A DNA stretch of 64,000 nucleotides from Nitrospirillum amazonense (GTDB taxonomy: Bacteria > Pseudomonadota > Alphaproteobacteria > Azospirillales > Azospirillaceae). The stretch's first letter is position 1. Each line of letters begins with the position of its first letter. The translations under genes and the position numbers were made by a program. Location: contig NZ_VITN01000008.1 of the NCBI RefSeq assembly GCF_007828045.1, positions 62,001 through 126,000 on the forward strand, written 5' to 3'. Shown here one piece after another: positions 46,728 to 55,569 of the stretch. The notes under the pieces are model-generated. The model did not search any database. It was not told the origin of the DNA and saw nothing but the letters and a program-made list of their open reading frames with translations.

Positions 46728-47519
46728 TCAGCTTCCCGTGGCCGCCTTCTGGAAATGCTGGCGGGCGATGGCGTCCAGCCGGCCCTCGCGGTACAGGGCC
46801 TCCGCCGCGTCCCGCAGGATCGCCGTCTCGGGGGCGTCGCGGGTGGCGGGGTCGCAGGACAGCCAGGCCTCCATGGTGCTGACCTGCACGCGGTCGCCCA
46901 GCTGGTCGGTCAGGTTGTTTTCCCGCGCCACCACGTCGATGACGGAGGCGATGCCCATCACGGCGTTCACCCGGCCGTGGGCCAACATGCGCAGGCCGTT
47001 CAGCGTGGACGGCACCGTCTGCACGGTGATCCCGTATTGCTGGATGACCGGGACCAGGGCCTGGGTACCCGTGGCCGTCACGGCCACCGGGCCCACCGTC
47101 CGCAGATCATCGGGTTTCGCCAGCGTCACCCCCTGACGCGCCACCGCCACCAGCTGTGTCCCCATGGTCAGGGCCAGGGGTACGATGGCCCGGTACGGGT
47201 CGCGGATGGGCACGGCGACCATGCCATAGACCTTGGGACCGCCCGGTGGCCGTTCCCGCGCCAGTTCGGCATACACGCGCACCACCGGCAGCAGCTCGAC
47301 CGTGGCGCGGATGCCCGCGCGGTCCAGGATGGCCTGCGCCTGCTCCACCACCAGCCCCCTGGCCTGGCCGTCGGCGCCGCGCTCCCCCAGCACCGGCAGT
47401 TCCGGCACCAGCACGCGGATGGGCTGGGGCGCCGTCTGCGCTACCGCGATGCCCGTTCCCACGGCTCCGGCGGGCAGCGCCAGCAAAAGGGACAGGATGG
47501 TGCGGCGGGTGGGGGTCAT
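46728..47519 (-). CDS. Periplasmic substrate-binding protein (SBP_bac_3 type)
   Basis: 263 residues. A signal peptide (RRTILSLLLALPAGAVGTGI, cleaved near AVAQ) directs it to the periplasm. The remainder shows the two-lobed binding-protein pattern: IRVLVPELPVLGERGADGQA ... VVEQAQAILDRAGIRATVEL in lobe 1, DLRTVGPVAVTATGTQ at the hinge, and LRMLAHGRVNAVMGIASVID in lobe 2. This is typical of amino-acid-binding proteins, but no permease or ATPase gene is adjacent, so it may act alone or with a distant transporter. The start lacks a clear ribosome-binding site. Confidence 0.75.
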   Translation of the reverse strand: MTPTRRTILSLLLALPAGAVGTGIAVAQTAPQPIRVLVPELPVLGERGADGQARGLVVEQAQAILDRAGIRATVELLPVVRVYAELARERPPGGPKVYGMVAVPIRDPYRAIVPLALTMGTQLVAVARQGVTLAKPDDLRTVGPVAVTATGTQALVPVIQQYGITVQTVPSTLNGLRMLAHGRVNAVMGIASVIDVVARENNLTDQLGDRVQVSTMEAWLSCDPATRDAPETAILRDAAEALYREGRLDAIARQHFQKAATGS

Positions 47520-47580
47520 GGTGTGGGCGCGCCCGGCGGGGGGATTTGCCCGGTTAGATGGTCAAGGCCCCTTGGCTGGA

Positions 47581-48069
47581 CTACCCCAATTCGGCGCGCA
47601 GCTGCCCTAACGGCAGTGCAGTCGTCTCCTTGACGGTCGATACTGCCATCATCGAATTTATTTCGCGCACGCCCGGCAACTGCGACAGCTTCTTGAAGAA
47701 CAGGGCCTCATAGGCCTCGACATCTTTGGCGACGATACGCAGCAGGAAATCCACCTGGCCCATCAGCACGAAGCACTCCAGCACCTCCGGTATGTCGGCG
47801 ATGGCGCGGCGGAAGGCGTCCAGGCTGTCGCCGGCGTGCGCCTCCAGCTTCACATGGGCGAAGACCAGGAAGTTCAGGCCCAGCTCCCGCCGGTCCAGCA
47901 GGGCCACGCGCTGGCGGATCAGCCCCGTTTCCTCCAGCCGCTGGATGCGGCGCCAGCAGGGCGATTGCGACAGCCCCACCTTGTCGCCCACGTCGGCGGC
48001 CGAGGCGGCGCCGTCCTGCTGCAGCACGTCCAGGATCTTCCAATCCAGCCCGTCCAGCTTGTGCCGCAT
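47581..48069 (-). CDS. Lrp/AsnC-family transcriptional regulator
   Basis: 162 residues; ATG with GGAG 8 nt upstream. The N-terminal helix-turn-helix (LDWKILDVLQQDGAASAADV, then VGLSQSPCWRRIQRLEETGL) and the C-terminal ligand-binding RAM domain (VLECFVLMGQVDFLLRIVAK) are complete. Lrp-type proteins sense amino acids and control their metabolism. It is divergent from the two small genes at 48208 and 48564, and the 138-bp gap holds two palindromes that could be its operators. Confidence 0.93.
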   Translation of the reverse strand: MRHKLDGLDWKILDVLQQDGAASAADVGDKVGLSQSPCWRRIQRLEETGLIRQRVALLDRRELGLNFLVFAHVKLEAHAGDSLDAFRRAIADIPEVLECFVLMGQVDFLLRIVAKDVEAYEALFFKKLSQLPGVREINSMMAVSTVKETTALPLGQLRAELG

Positions 48070-48095
48070 GATCCATCTCCATATTGCCAGTTCAA

Positions 48096-48110
48096 AACAT
48101 GAGTCATGTT
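48096..48110. promoter_or_regulatory. Perfect palindrome, possible Lrp operator
   Basis: AACATGAGTCATGTT is a perfect 7-1-7 inverted repeat in the divergent region between the Lrp gene and the gene at 48208, 26 bp upstream of the Lrp start. Autoregulation by the Lrp protein is inferred. Confidence 0.5.
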
Positions 48111-48129
48111 GATAATGGCGATTTCAAAC

Positions 48130-48145
48130 AGTCTTCGCAAAGACT
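48130..48145. promoter_or_regulatory. Second palindrome in the Lrp divergent region
   Basis: AGTCTT-CGCA-AAGACT is a perfect 6-bp inverted repeat with a 4-bp centre, 20 bp from the first palindrome. Two adjacent sites are usual for multimeric Lrp proteins. Confidence 0.45.
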
Positions 48146-48207
48146 ATGCACGCCTTGGCCGCTATTGTTGCTCTCATCCGAACACGATTTGTTGAAGAGC
48201 CGCCGCC

Positions 48208-48567
48208 ATGCCCCCCCTGGATTGCTCCCCCGCCGATTATGCCGTCCTACATCCCACCCTGACGCTGGTGCGCAGCGGCGATGGCTTCGTGGCCCTGGCC
48301 GTGAACCGCGCCGGCCCGGTGGATGTGACCCTGGACTGGAGCCGCCTGGACCCGCTGGAGAACACCGACGGCCTGGATGCCGCCATCGATTACGCCCTGT
48401 CGGTGGCCCGCCACCGGGGCGAGGCCGACCGCCGCGCCGGCCGACCCTGGGCCACGGCCCATGCTGTCGTCGTCGGGTATGAGGGAGATGCGGCCGAGGC
48501 CGCCGTGCGCCGTGCCGTGGCCGTGGCCGCCGTGCCGGTCGCAGGATTGCCGGAGACGCGGGTATGA
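48208..48567 (+). CDS. Hypothetical small protein in an Lrp-linked operon
   Basis: 119 residues. I do not recognise the family. It is acidic, has no signal peptide or membrane helix, and looks alpha/beta (LTLVRSGDGFVALAVNRAGP, then helical ALSVARHRGEADRR). Its stop overlaps the next start in an ATGA, so the two are translationally coupled. Divergence from an Lrp regulator suggests a role in amino-acid metabolism. Confidence 0.6.
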   Translation: MPPLDCSPADYAVLHPTLTLVRSGDGFVALAVNRAGPVDVTLDWSRLDPLENTDGLDAAIDYALSVARHRGEADRRAGRPWATAHAVVVGYEGDAAEAAVRRAVAVAAVPVAGLPETRV

Positions 48568-48848
48568 CCGCCACCGTTGCCACCACCGCGCCGCTGAACG
48601 TCAGTCCCGTCATGCTGTCGGTGGCTGCCGACGCCAGCCCCGGCCTGCTGTCCCGCTTGATGGGCACCCTGGCCCGCCTGGACATCGTGCCCCTGCACGT
48701 CTATGCCCGCCGGCGCGCCGACCTGCCGGGCGAGGACATGCTGGAGGTGGACATCCAGCTGCCCGACACCGCGTCGGCCCACAGCGAACGCGTGGCCGCC
48801 CTGTTCCGCGGCGTAGTGGGCGTGCACGCGGTCGCGGGGTCGGTTTAA
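48564..48848 (+). CDS. Small ACT-domain-like protein
   Basis: 94 residues. The stretch MLSVAADASPGLLSRLMGTL followed by ARLDIVPLHVYARR and LEVDIQLPDT ... VAALFRGVVGVHAV has the beta-alpha-beta-beta-alpha-beta layout of an ACT domain, as in the small subunit of acetolactate synthase. ACT domains bind amino acids as allosteric effectors. It probably senses an amino acid and acts with its coupled neighbour; no catalytic partner gene is nearby. Confidence 0.6.
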   Translation: MTATVATTAPLNVSPVMLSVAADASPGLLSRLMGTLARLDIVPLHVYARRRADLPGEDMLEVDIQLPDTASAHSERVAALFRGVVGVHAVAGSV

Positions 48849-48908
48849 GGAAAGAAAACTAGGAAGCCAAGCCCGCGGATGCGGGCGCCCGGCGACGGAG
48901 GGAACAGC

Positions 48909-49487
48909 CTATGACGGCTGTACCGCGGGCGGTGCGTCCGTCCCAACCCGCCAGCTGCGCAGGCCCAGGATGGCCAGGACGATGAAGGCGGCGTAAAGGC
49001 CGGCGGTCAGGTACAGGTCCTTGACCACATACATGGCGACATAGACCACGTCGACGGCGATCCACAGCCACCAGTTGGCGATGTGCTTGCGCGCCGTCCA
49101 GTATTGCGCCACCAGGCTGAAGCCGGCCAGGGTGGCGTCCAGGTAGGGCAGGGAGGCGTCGGTCCACCGGGCCATGGCCAGGCCCAGCGCGACGCTGGCG
49201 ACACCGCCGGCGGCTAGGCCGAGGATGGCGTCGCGGGCGGATAGGGGCCGCACCACCACGTGGCCGTCGTCGCGCACCCCCCGCCACCAGCAGACCCAGC
49301 CATAAACCAGGAAGGCGCCGAACACGGCCTGCAAGGCCATGTCGGAGTACAGCTTGGCGTCCAGGAAGACCACGCCATAGAGCGCGACGGAGGCCAGGCC
49401 CAGGGGCCAGCACCACAAGGACCGGCGGGTGGTGGTCCAGACGGCCAGCGCGCTGACGATGACGGCGACGATTTCCAAGGGGGACAT
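48909..49487 (-). CDS. pnuC: PnuC-type vitamin transporter
   Basis: 192 residues with seven or so membrane helices. The signature W-x-x-G-x-x-x-x-x-L-Y (WPLGLASVALYGVVFLDAKL) and the second WWLWIAVDVVYVAMYVVKDL match the PnuC family, which moves nicotinamide riboside, or thiamine in PnuT members, by facilitated diffusion, trapped by phosphorylation inside. It follows a phosphotransferase (25-bp gap) and a TonB receptor on the same strand, a complete outer-to-inner membrane vitamin salvage set. I found no thiamine riboswitch, so the vitamin is open. Confidence 0.9.
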   Translation of the reverse strand: MSPLEIVAVIVSALAVWTTTRRSLWCWPLGLASVALYGVVFLDAKLYSDMALQAVFGAFLVYGWVCWWRGVRDDGHVVVRPLSARDAILGLAAGGVASVALGLAMARWTDASLPYLDATLAGFSLVAQYWTARKHIANWWLWIAVDVVYVAMYVVKDLYLTAGLYAAFIVLAILGLRSWRVGTDAPPAVQPS

Positions 49488-49512
49488 GGGGGAAGGGCGC
49501 CGCCGTTCGGGG

Positions 49513-50712
49513 TTACAGGGTCAGGTCGCGGATGAAGGCCAGCAGGCCCTGGCCGTCGGCCCCGTGGAACCAGGCGGCGTGGCTCAGGAAATAGCCTTCG
49601 TACGCCAGGCCGGCATTCTCCACCGAGTGCGTGATGCCGTGGAAATAGTCGGTCTCCGCCAGGGCGAATTCCGCATGCACCAGGGGCAGCAGGGCCGCCA
49701 GCGCCTGGCGCCGGGACGCGTCCAGGGGACTGACGGCATGGTATCCCGCCATCAGCGCCGCCACCTGGTCAAGGTGCACCCCCGGCTGCCGCCCCTCCGT
49801 CAGGGCCAGCCATTCCACGGTGTTGCGCTCGATGGCCGTGGCCAGGTCATAGAGGGCCGTGGTGCGGTCGGCCAGGCCGAAGTCCAGCACCGCCGCAACG
49901 CCGGCGGTGGGGCCCGCATCCGTCCAGGTGAGGTTGGAGGCGTGCGGATCGTTGTGCGTCCACAGGCTGGACAACTGGTTCAGGTGCGGCCGCAGCAGGT
50001 CATGGAAGGGCAGCAGCAGGCGCTGGGTGTCGCGCCGCCAGGGGCGGGTCGACAGGTAATCGGCCAGCGCCGGCCGCGCCGCCACATAGTCCGCCATGGC
50101 CGCCAGCGGGTCGTCGCTGGAAAACAGGGTGAAGCCCGACACCAGGGCCTGGCCCCGGCGATGCGGCCGGTCGAACCCTTCGGACGCCTGGTGCAGGCGG
50201 GCCAGGGCGGCGCCGGCGGCACGCGCGTGGCCCAGGTCGCGGAAAGGCGTCCAGGACAAGGCGTCCCGGTACAGGTCCAGGCCCGGCGCCAGGCCGTGGA
50301 CCTCGTACGTCCACTCGCCCAGGGTCAGGGCGCGGTCGCCGGTCGCCGTCGCCAGCACGTCGCAGATCTGCACGCCCAGGGGCGTGCCGCGCCGGCGCAG
50401 ATGGTCCATGAATGCGTGCTCATCCTCCAACTGGGCGGAGGTTCGCACCCGGGCATGGTGGCGCTTCACGAACACCGCCGCGCGCGCGCCACCCGCCGTC
50501 GCCACCACCGAGGCGGCGGAGAAGGGGCGTGGGCTGTGGCTTAGGATACCGCGCACCGCGCCCGCATCGGGGTAGTGGCGCAGCAGGCCCGCCACCTCCA
50601 CCACCGTCAGGGGCGGCCAGTCGGGCAGCACCGCGCCCACCCCCATCCCATGGGCCATTCCATGGGCGTGATGCAAGCTGTCGAGAGTGGACCGGGCGGG
50701 GGAGGCGCTCAT
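49513..50712 (-). CDS. APH-family small-molecule kinase
   Basis: 399 residues. The protein-kinase-like phosphotransferase fold is supported by the ATP-lysine strand AAVFVKRHHARVR, the Brenner motif WTHNDPHASNLTW and the metal-binding AAVLDFGLADRTTALYDLATAI. Between a TonB receptor (17 bp upstream) and pnuC (25 bp downstream), it most likely phosphorylates the imported vitamin or its precursor. The start at 50712 lacks a clear ribosome-binding site; methionines a few codons later are alternatives. Confidence 0.8.
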   Translation of the reverse strand: MSASPARSTLDSLHHAHGMAHGMGVGAVLPDWPPLTVVEVAGLLRHYPDAGAVRGILSHSPRPFSAASVVATAGGARAAVFVKRHHARVRTSAQLEDEHAFMDHLRRRGTPLGVQICDVLATATGDRALTLGEWTYEVHGLAPGLDLYRDALSWTPFRDLGHARAAGAALARLHQASEGFDRPHRRGQALVSGFTLFSSDDPLAAMADYVAARPALADYLSTRPWRRDTQRLLLPFHDLLRPHLNQLSSLWTHNDPHASNLTWTDAGPTAGVAAVLDFGLADRTTALYDLATAIERNTVEWLALTEGRQPGVHLDQVAALMAGYHAVSPLDASRRQALAALLPLVHAEFALAETDYFHGITHSVENAGLAYEGYFLSHAAWFHGADGQGLLAFIRDLTL

Positions 50713-50729
50713 GAAGCGGGGAGGAGACC

Positions 50730-52904
50730 TTACAGGGAATACTGCAGCGTGAAGCGCGCGGTGCGCGGCGCCCCCAGATGCAGATAGGCGTCGCCAGCGC
50801 TCTCGCCAACATCTTTCCAGTACCGCCGATCCAACAGGTTGTCGACCGACAGCCGCAGGGTCAGCTTGTTGTCCAGCGCGCTGGGGGCATAACGCAGGCC
50901 GGCGTTGAACAGATGATAGGCCGGCGCTGTGGCCACCGCGTCGCGCGCCGCCGCCCGCTCGCCCACATACTGCCAGCCGGCCAGCAGGGCCAGCCCGTCC
51001 AGGTGCGGCAAGGTATAATCGGCATAGAGGGCGGTGCGCACATGCGGCACGTTGATGGCCTGGTGGCCGTCATAGCTGGGAGTGCCGGTGCCATAGGCCA
51101 CGGCGTGCATGAAGGTGGCGCTGGCCGTCAGGCGCAGGGCCTCGGTCACCCGGCCGGCGGCGTTCAGTTCCAGGCCGTCGTGCCGCTCCGTTCCCTGGCG
51201 CACATAGGTGAAGCCGTAGGCGCTGTCGTCGGGCTTGGCGTACTCGTACGCCTTGCTCAGGCGGAAGACGCTGGCGCCCAGCAGCAGGCCGTTCCAGTCG
51301 TACTTGGCGCCCACCTCGTCCTGCCAGGACAGGGACGGCGACAGGATTTCGCTGGCGTTGGTGGCCCAGGCCGGCGCCTGGCCGCCCAAGGACAGGCCGC
51401 GCGCATGGCTGGCGTAGAACGTGATGGCCGACAGCGGCTTGTAGACCAGGGCCACCTGCGGCAGGGGCAGGGTCTCCGCCGTGTTGCGGACGGTGGTGTG
51501 GTCGATGTCGTAGGCGCGCTCGCGCAGGAAGACAGTGCGCACGCCGGCATCCAGCTCCAGCCCCGTTACCAGGGCGCCCAGGTCGATGCGGTCCATGGCG
51601 TTGATGGCATACTGGCGGCTGTCCAGCCTTTCGTAATTGGCGCCCGGATTGTTGGGGGACGGCGCGAAGGCCAGGGGCGTGGGATTGTAGATGTTGTCGC
51701 TGCCGACATAGTCATAGACATAGTCGGTCTGCGTCACCGTGCGGCGGAAGACGCTGGCGCCCAGGGTCAGGCTGTGGCCGATGGCGCCCGTCGCCACCTT
51801 GCCCAGCAGCAGGGCCTGGGCCTGGTCATCCTCGCGCGCGTCGTTGGGACTGCGGTAGTCGTAGACGTCGAAATCGCCGTTGGGCGCGAAGTAGTAGCCG
51901 GGGGACTCGCCGGCGGCGCAGCTGGCGACATAATAGCAGCCGTAGGCGAAGGCCACGTTGTCGTCGATGACCGTGCGGCTGTGGCCCACCTGCACCTTCA
52001 GGCGCCAGTCGTCGCTGAAGCGATGCTCATACTGGCCGGACAGGTTCAGCGCGTTGATGGTGACGGGCTTGGTCCAGGACTGGGCGCCCAGCATGCGGGA
52101 GGGTGACACCGTATCCAGCGCCGGCAGGGCCGTGCCGCCCAGCAGCTGGTAACCAGAGACGGAGTGCTGCACCCGGCGCTGGTATTCCAGATCCAGGGTG
52201 AAGGTGTCGTCCTCCGTCGCCCGCCAGTCGCCGGCGATGGACCCGAAATTGCGGTAGCCGTCGGCATGATCGACGTAGCTGGCGATGTCCTCATGCGCCG
52301 CGTTCAGGCGCAGGCCGTACTGCTTGCGCGCCCCGAACAGGCTGCCGACATCCACCGCGCTGTAAAGGCCGCCCCGGTTGTCGGTGCCCAGGGTCAGGCT
52401 GGCCACATCCGCCGGCCGCTTGGTGACGTAATCGACCAGGCCGCCCGGGGCCACCACGCCGGCATCCACGCCGGCCAAACCCTTCAGGAACTCCACCCGT
52501 TCCTTGTTTTCCAGCGCCACCGGCTGTTCACCGGCGATGGTCAGGCCGTTGATTCGCAGGCCGGTGGCGAGATCCAGGGGGAAGCCCCGAATGGCGATGT
52601 CTTCGTAATACCCCTCCGGCGCGTAGTTCTCCCCGATCGAGGCGTCGTTGCGGATCAGGTCGCTCAGCCGCCGGGCCTGCTGGTCGTCCATCAGGTCGCG
52701 GGTGACGACGCTGACCGAGGCCGGGGTGTCCAGCACCGTGCCAGCGGCGCCGAACTGGGTGTCGGTGGCGCGGAAGCCCTGGTCGCGCACGCCGGTGACG
52801 ATGACGGTGTTGGGCTGGTCCGCCGGGTCGGCGTGCGCCGCACCACTGATCACCAGGGCGATGGTCGCCACGGACTGCGCCAGGCGGCGGGAGAAAATCG
52901 TCAC
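50730..52904 (-). CDS. TonB-dependent outer-membrane receptor (siderophore/vitamin type)
   Basis: 724 residues from the GTG at 52904, chosen because it begins a good signal peptide (IFSRRLAQSVATIALVISGA) with AGGAT upstream; a longer frame to 53069 is proline-rich and unlikely. The plug has VIVTGVRDQGFRATD, the TonB-box-like region, GTVLDTPASVSVVTRDLMDD and LKGLAGVDAGVVAPGGLVDY, typical of FhuA/FecA-like receptors with a C-terminal phenylalanine strand (TARFTLQYSL). It heads an operon with a kinase and pnuC. The Fur-like site at 53070 is upstream, so iron control is possible even if the ligand is a vitamin. Confidence 0.9.
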   Translation of the reverse strand: MTIFSRRLAQSVATIALVISGAAHADPADQPNTVIVTGVRDQGFRATDTQFGAAGTVLDTPASVSVVTRDLMDDQQARRLSDLIRNDASIGENYAPEGYYEDIAIRGFPLDLATGLRINGLTIAGEQPVALENKERVEFLKGLAGVDAGVVAPGGLVDYVTKRPADVASLTLGTDNRGGLYSAVDVGSLFGARKQYGLRLNAAHEDIASYVDHADGYRNFGSIAGDWRATEDDTFTLDLEYQRRVQHSVSGYQLLGGTALPALDTVSPSRMLGAQSWTKPVTINALNLSGQYEHRFSDDWRLKVQVGHSRTVIDDNVAFAYGCYYVASCAAGESPGYYFAPNGDFDVYDYRSPNDAREDDQAQALLLGKVATGAIGHSLTLGASVFRRTVTQTDYVYDYVGSDNIYNPTPLAFAPSPNNPGANYERLDSRQYAINAMDRIDLGALVTGLELDAGVRTVFLRERAYDIDHTTVRNTAETLPLPQVALVYKPLSAITFYASHARGLSLGGQAPAWATNASEILSPSLSWQDEVGAKYDWNGLLLGASVFRLSKAYEYAKPDDSAYGFTYVRQGTERHDGLELNAAGRVTEALRLTASATFMHAVAYGTGTPSYDGHQAINVPHVRTALYADYTLPHLDGLALLAGWQYVGERAAARDAVATAPAYHLFNAGLRYAPSALDNKLTLRLSVDNLLDRRYWKDVGESAGDAYLHLGAPRTARFTLQYSL

Positions 52905-53069
52905 GGGACTGTCATCCTGAAAGGGCGGCACTGCCGTGCCCGCCGCTGGACGCGCGGGGTGGGGCAAGCCACGAACAGCATTGGGATTGGCGGCTTTTTG
53001 GCGGATTCTCGCCGCCGGGTCAAACCTCTGCCTGCTCAGGGCCGGGTTGCGCAGTGCTGGACTCAGCAA

Positions 53070-53090
53070 TGAGAATGCGATTGATTCTTA
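53070..53090. promoter_or_regulatory. Fur-like box between divergent TonB receptors
   Basis: TGAGAATGCGATTGATTCTTA contains the inverted pair AGAAT/ATTCT and resembles the Fur consensus of GATAAT-like hexamers. It lies 39 bp before the plus-strand receptor start and about 165 bp before the minus-strand one. Confidence 0.6.
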
Positions 53091-53128
53091 ATTTCATGCG
53101 TCATATAGCTGCACCAGGAACCAACCTG

Positions 53129-55441
53129 ATGGGGAAAACAAGAATGCGGCGAATGCTGTTGAAGGCGACCGTTCCGTTTTGGCTGTTGGCGGCGCTGGGG
53201 GGCGCCCCGCTGGCCCATGCGGCGCCGGCAGAGGTCTCGCCTGAGGTCGCGCCGGCTGACGGCGCCGATGGTGATCCGGCGGCGACGGTCACCGTCACCG
53301 CCACGCGCACGGCCAAGGACATCAGCGACGTGCCGGCCAGTGTCAGCGTCATCACCAGCCAGCAGATCGACGACCAACTGGTGACGGATATCAAGGACCT
53401 GGTGCGCTATGAGCCCGGCGTCTCCGTCCGCAAAAGCCCGGCGCGCTTCACCCTGGCCGGCGGCGCCACCGGTCGTGACGGCGATAGCGGCTTCAACATC
53501 CGGGGGCTGGAGGGCAACCGCGTCCTGATGCTGACCGACGGCATCCGCGTGCCCGACGCCTACAGCTTCGGCGCCCAGAACATGGGGCGCGGCGACTATA
53601 TCGACCTGGGCCTGCTGAAGTCCGTGGAAATCCTGCGCGGACCGGCCTCGGCGCTCTACGGCAGCGACGGCGTCGCCGGCGCCGTCAGCTTCATCACCAA
53701 GGATCCCGACGATTTCCTGACAGCAGGTAAAGACTGGGCCGCCCAGGGCAGCGTCGGCTACACCTCCACCGACGGGGCTTGGTCCAAGGGCGCGCTGGCC
53801 GCCGGTAGGGTGGGCAAGCTGCAGGCCCTGGTGGCGTACACACGCCGCGACGGCAACGAGAGCGCGACCGACGGCTCCAACAACGCCGCCAACACCGACC
53901 GCACCACCGCCAATCCGCAGGACCTGCAGTCCAACGCCGTCCTGGCCAAGGTGGTGTTTGAGCCATCGGACGCGCACCGCCTGCGCCTGAGCTTCGATCA
54001 TGATGACAACCACACCAACACAACGGTGTTGAGCGCCATCGCCAAGCCGCCGCTGGCCGCCACCAGCGTGCTGGGCCTGATCGCCCGGGATCGTCAGGAC
54101 CGCAACCGCGTCAGCCTGGACCACCGCTACGACATCGGCGCGGACATCATCGACAGCCTGCACTGGACGGCCTACTACCAGGAAACCCACGCCACCCAGT
54201 ACGGGGCGGAGGATCGCAACACCGCCGTCGATCGCACGCGCGACAGCACCTTCGATACCAACGTCTACGGCATCGACATCCAGGCGCAGAGCAAGACCCT
54301 GGGCCGCGACCTGACGCACACCTTCGTGTACGGCGGCGATTACTCGGTCACCCACCAGGAGTCGCTGCGCGCCGGAACGGTGCCGTCAGCCGGCGACGCC
54401 TTCCCGTCGCGCGCCTATCCCACCACCGACTACACGCTGGCGGGCATCTTCCTGCAGGACGAAATCAACGCCTTCGACCGGCGGCTGACGCTCTATCCCG
54501 CCGTGCGCTTCGACTATTACGACCTGTCGCCCAAGAAGGACGACCCGCTGTTCACGGCGCTGGCGCCCATCTCCAAGGACGACAGCCACGTCTCGCCCAA
54601 GCTGGGCATCCTTTATCACCTGCTGCCCGACGTGGGGGTGTTCGTGAATCTGGCCGAGGGCTTCAAGGCCCCGGCGCCGTCGCAGGTCAACAACGGCTTC
54701 GCCAACCCCACGCAGAACTACAAGTCCGTCTCCAACCCCAACCTGAAGGCGGAAACCAGCCAGACCATCGAGGGCGGGTTCAAGTTTAACGGTTCTTGGG
54801 GCGGCTGGGGTGAAAAGGCCGGGGGCAACGGTGGCGAAAACGCCCTGCTGGGCGGCGGCCGCTGGGACGCCAGCCTCACCGGCTATGCCGGCCGCTACCG
54901 TGACTTCATCGACCAGGTGCAGGTTGGCGGCACCTTCACCGCCGCCAACCCGGCCGTCTACCAGTATGTGAACCTGTCGCGGGTGACCTTGCAGGGGGCG
55001 GAGGCCAAGGGCCAGGTCACCCTGAACTCGGGCATCGGCGCCCTGGCCGCCTTCTCCTACACCCACGGCGACAGCACGTCGGGCGGCGTCACCACGCCGC
55101 TGGACAGCGTGGACCCGTGGAAGCTGGTGCTGGGCGTCACCTACCGCGATCCGGCGGGCCGCTTCGGCGGCCAGGTCACCATGACCCACTCCGGGGCCAA
55201 GGACCGATCCGACGTCAGCAGCGCCAGCTATTTCATCCCCAAGGCCTTCACCATCCTGGACGCCACCGCCTACTGGGCCGTGACGGAGAATGCCAGCATC
55301 CGCGCCGGAATCTTCAACCTGACGGATGAGAAGTACTGGTGGTGGGGCGACGTGCGGGGCCAGGCCTCCACCTCCACCGTGCTGGACGCCTGGACCCAGC
55401 CGGGCCGCAATTTCGGCGCCTCGCTGACCCTGAAACTCTGA
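53129..55441 (+). CDS. TonB-dependent hemoglobin/heme-type receptor
   Basis: 770 residues from the ATG at 53129, with AGGA 11 nt upstream. Signal peptide LLKATVPFWLLAALGGAPLA, then ATVTVTATRTAKDISDVPAS and the plug with LVRYEPGVSVRKSPARFTLA, FNIRGLEGNRVLMLTDGIRV and LRGPASALYGSDGVAGAVSF. These are characteristic of the TonB-dependent hemoglobin/transferrin/lactoferrin receptor family, here most likely for heme. The barrel ends NFGASLTLKL. A Fur-like box lies just upstream, and a DUF6607 gene, a frequent partner of such receptors, follows. Confidence 0.9.
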   Translation: MGKTRMRRMLLKATVPFWLLAALGGAPLAHAAPAEVSPEVAPADGADGDPAATVTVTATRTAKDISDVPASVSVITSQQIDDQLVTDIKDLVRYEPGVSVRKSPARFTLAGGATGRDGDSGFNIRGLEGNRVLMLTDGIRVPDAYSFGAQNMGRGDYIDLGLLKSVEILRGPASALYGSDGVAGAVSFITKDPDDFLTAGKDWAAQGSVGYTSTDGAWSKGALAAGRVGKLQALVAYTRRDGNESATDGSNNAANTDRTTANPQDLQSNAVLAKVVFEPSDAHRLRLSFDHDDNHTNTTVLSAIAKPPLAATSVLGLIARDRQDRNRVSLDHRYDIGADIIDSLHWTAYYQETHATQYGAEDRNTAVDRTRDSTFDTNVYGIDIQAQSKTLGRDLTHTFVYGGDYSVTHQESLRAGTVPSAGDAFPSRAYPTTDYTLAGIFLQDEINAFDRRLTLYPAVRFDYYDLSPKKDDPLFTALAPISKDDSHVSPKLGILYHLLPDVGVFVNLAEGFKAPAPSQVNNGFANPTQNYKSVSNPNLKAETSQTIEGGFKFNGSWGGWGEKAGGNGGENALLGGGRWDASLTGYAGRYRDFIDQVQVGGTFTAANPAVYQYVNLSRVTLQGAEAKGQVTLNSGIGALAAFSYTHGDSTSGGVTTPLDSVDPWKLVLGVTYRDPAGRFGGQVTMTHSGAKDRSDVSSASYFIPKAFTILDATAYWAVTENASIRAGIFNLTDEKYWWWGDVRGQASTSTVLDAWTQPGRNFGASLTLKL

Positions 55442-55459
55442 TTCCAAAGCTCTGGTCCC

Positions 55460-55528
55460 GATCCGGCCGGCGGGGGGATGCCAGGCCGGATCCCGGTGGC
55501 GGCGGGCCCCGCCCGTGCCCGCCGCCAC
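55460..55528 (+). other. Two GC-rich stem-loops in an intercistronic gap
   Basis: GATCCGGCC/GGCCGGATC (55460-55492, 9 bp) and GTGGCGGCGGG/CCCGCCGCCAC (55496-55528, 11 bp) are perfect stems without T-tracts, between the receptor and DUF6607 genes. They may stabilise the upstream mRNA or reduce expression of the downstream gene. Confidence 0.6.
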
Positions 55529-55569
55529 TTCCCTCCCCGATCGCATGACCTACCCCGAGAGGCCATCCC

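Noticed and set aside
52904-53069. Thiamine riboswitch upstream of the receptor-kinase-pnuC operon
   Set aside because: I could not find the conserved CTGAGA and GAACCTGAT-like segments.
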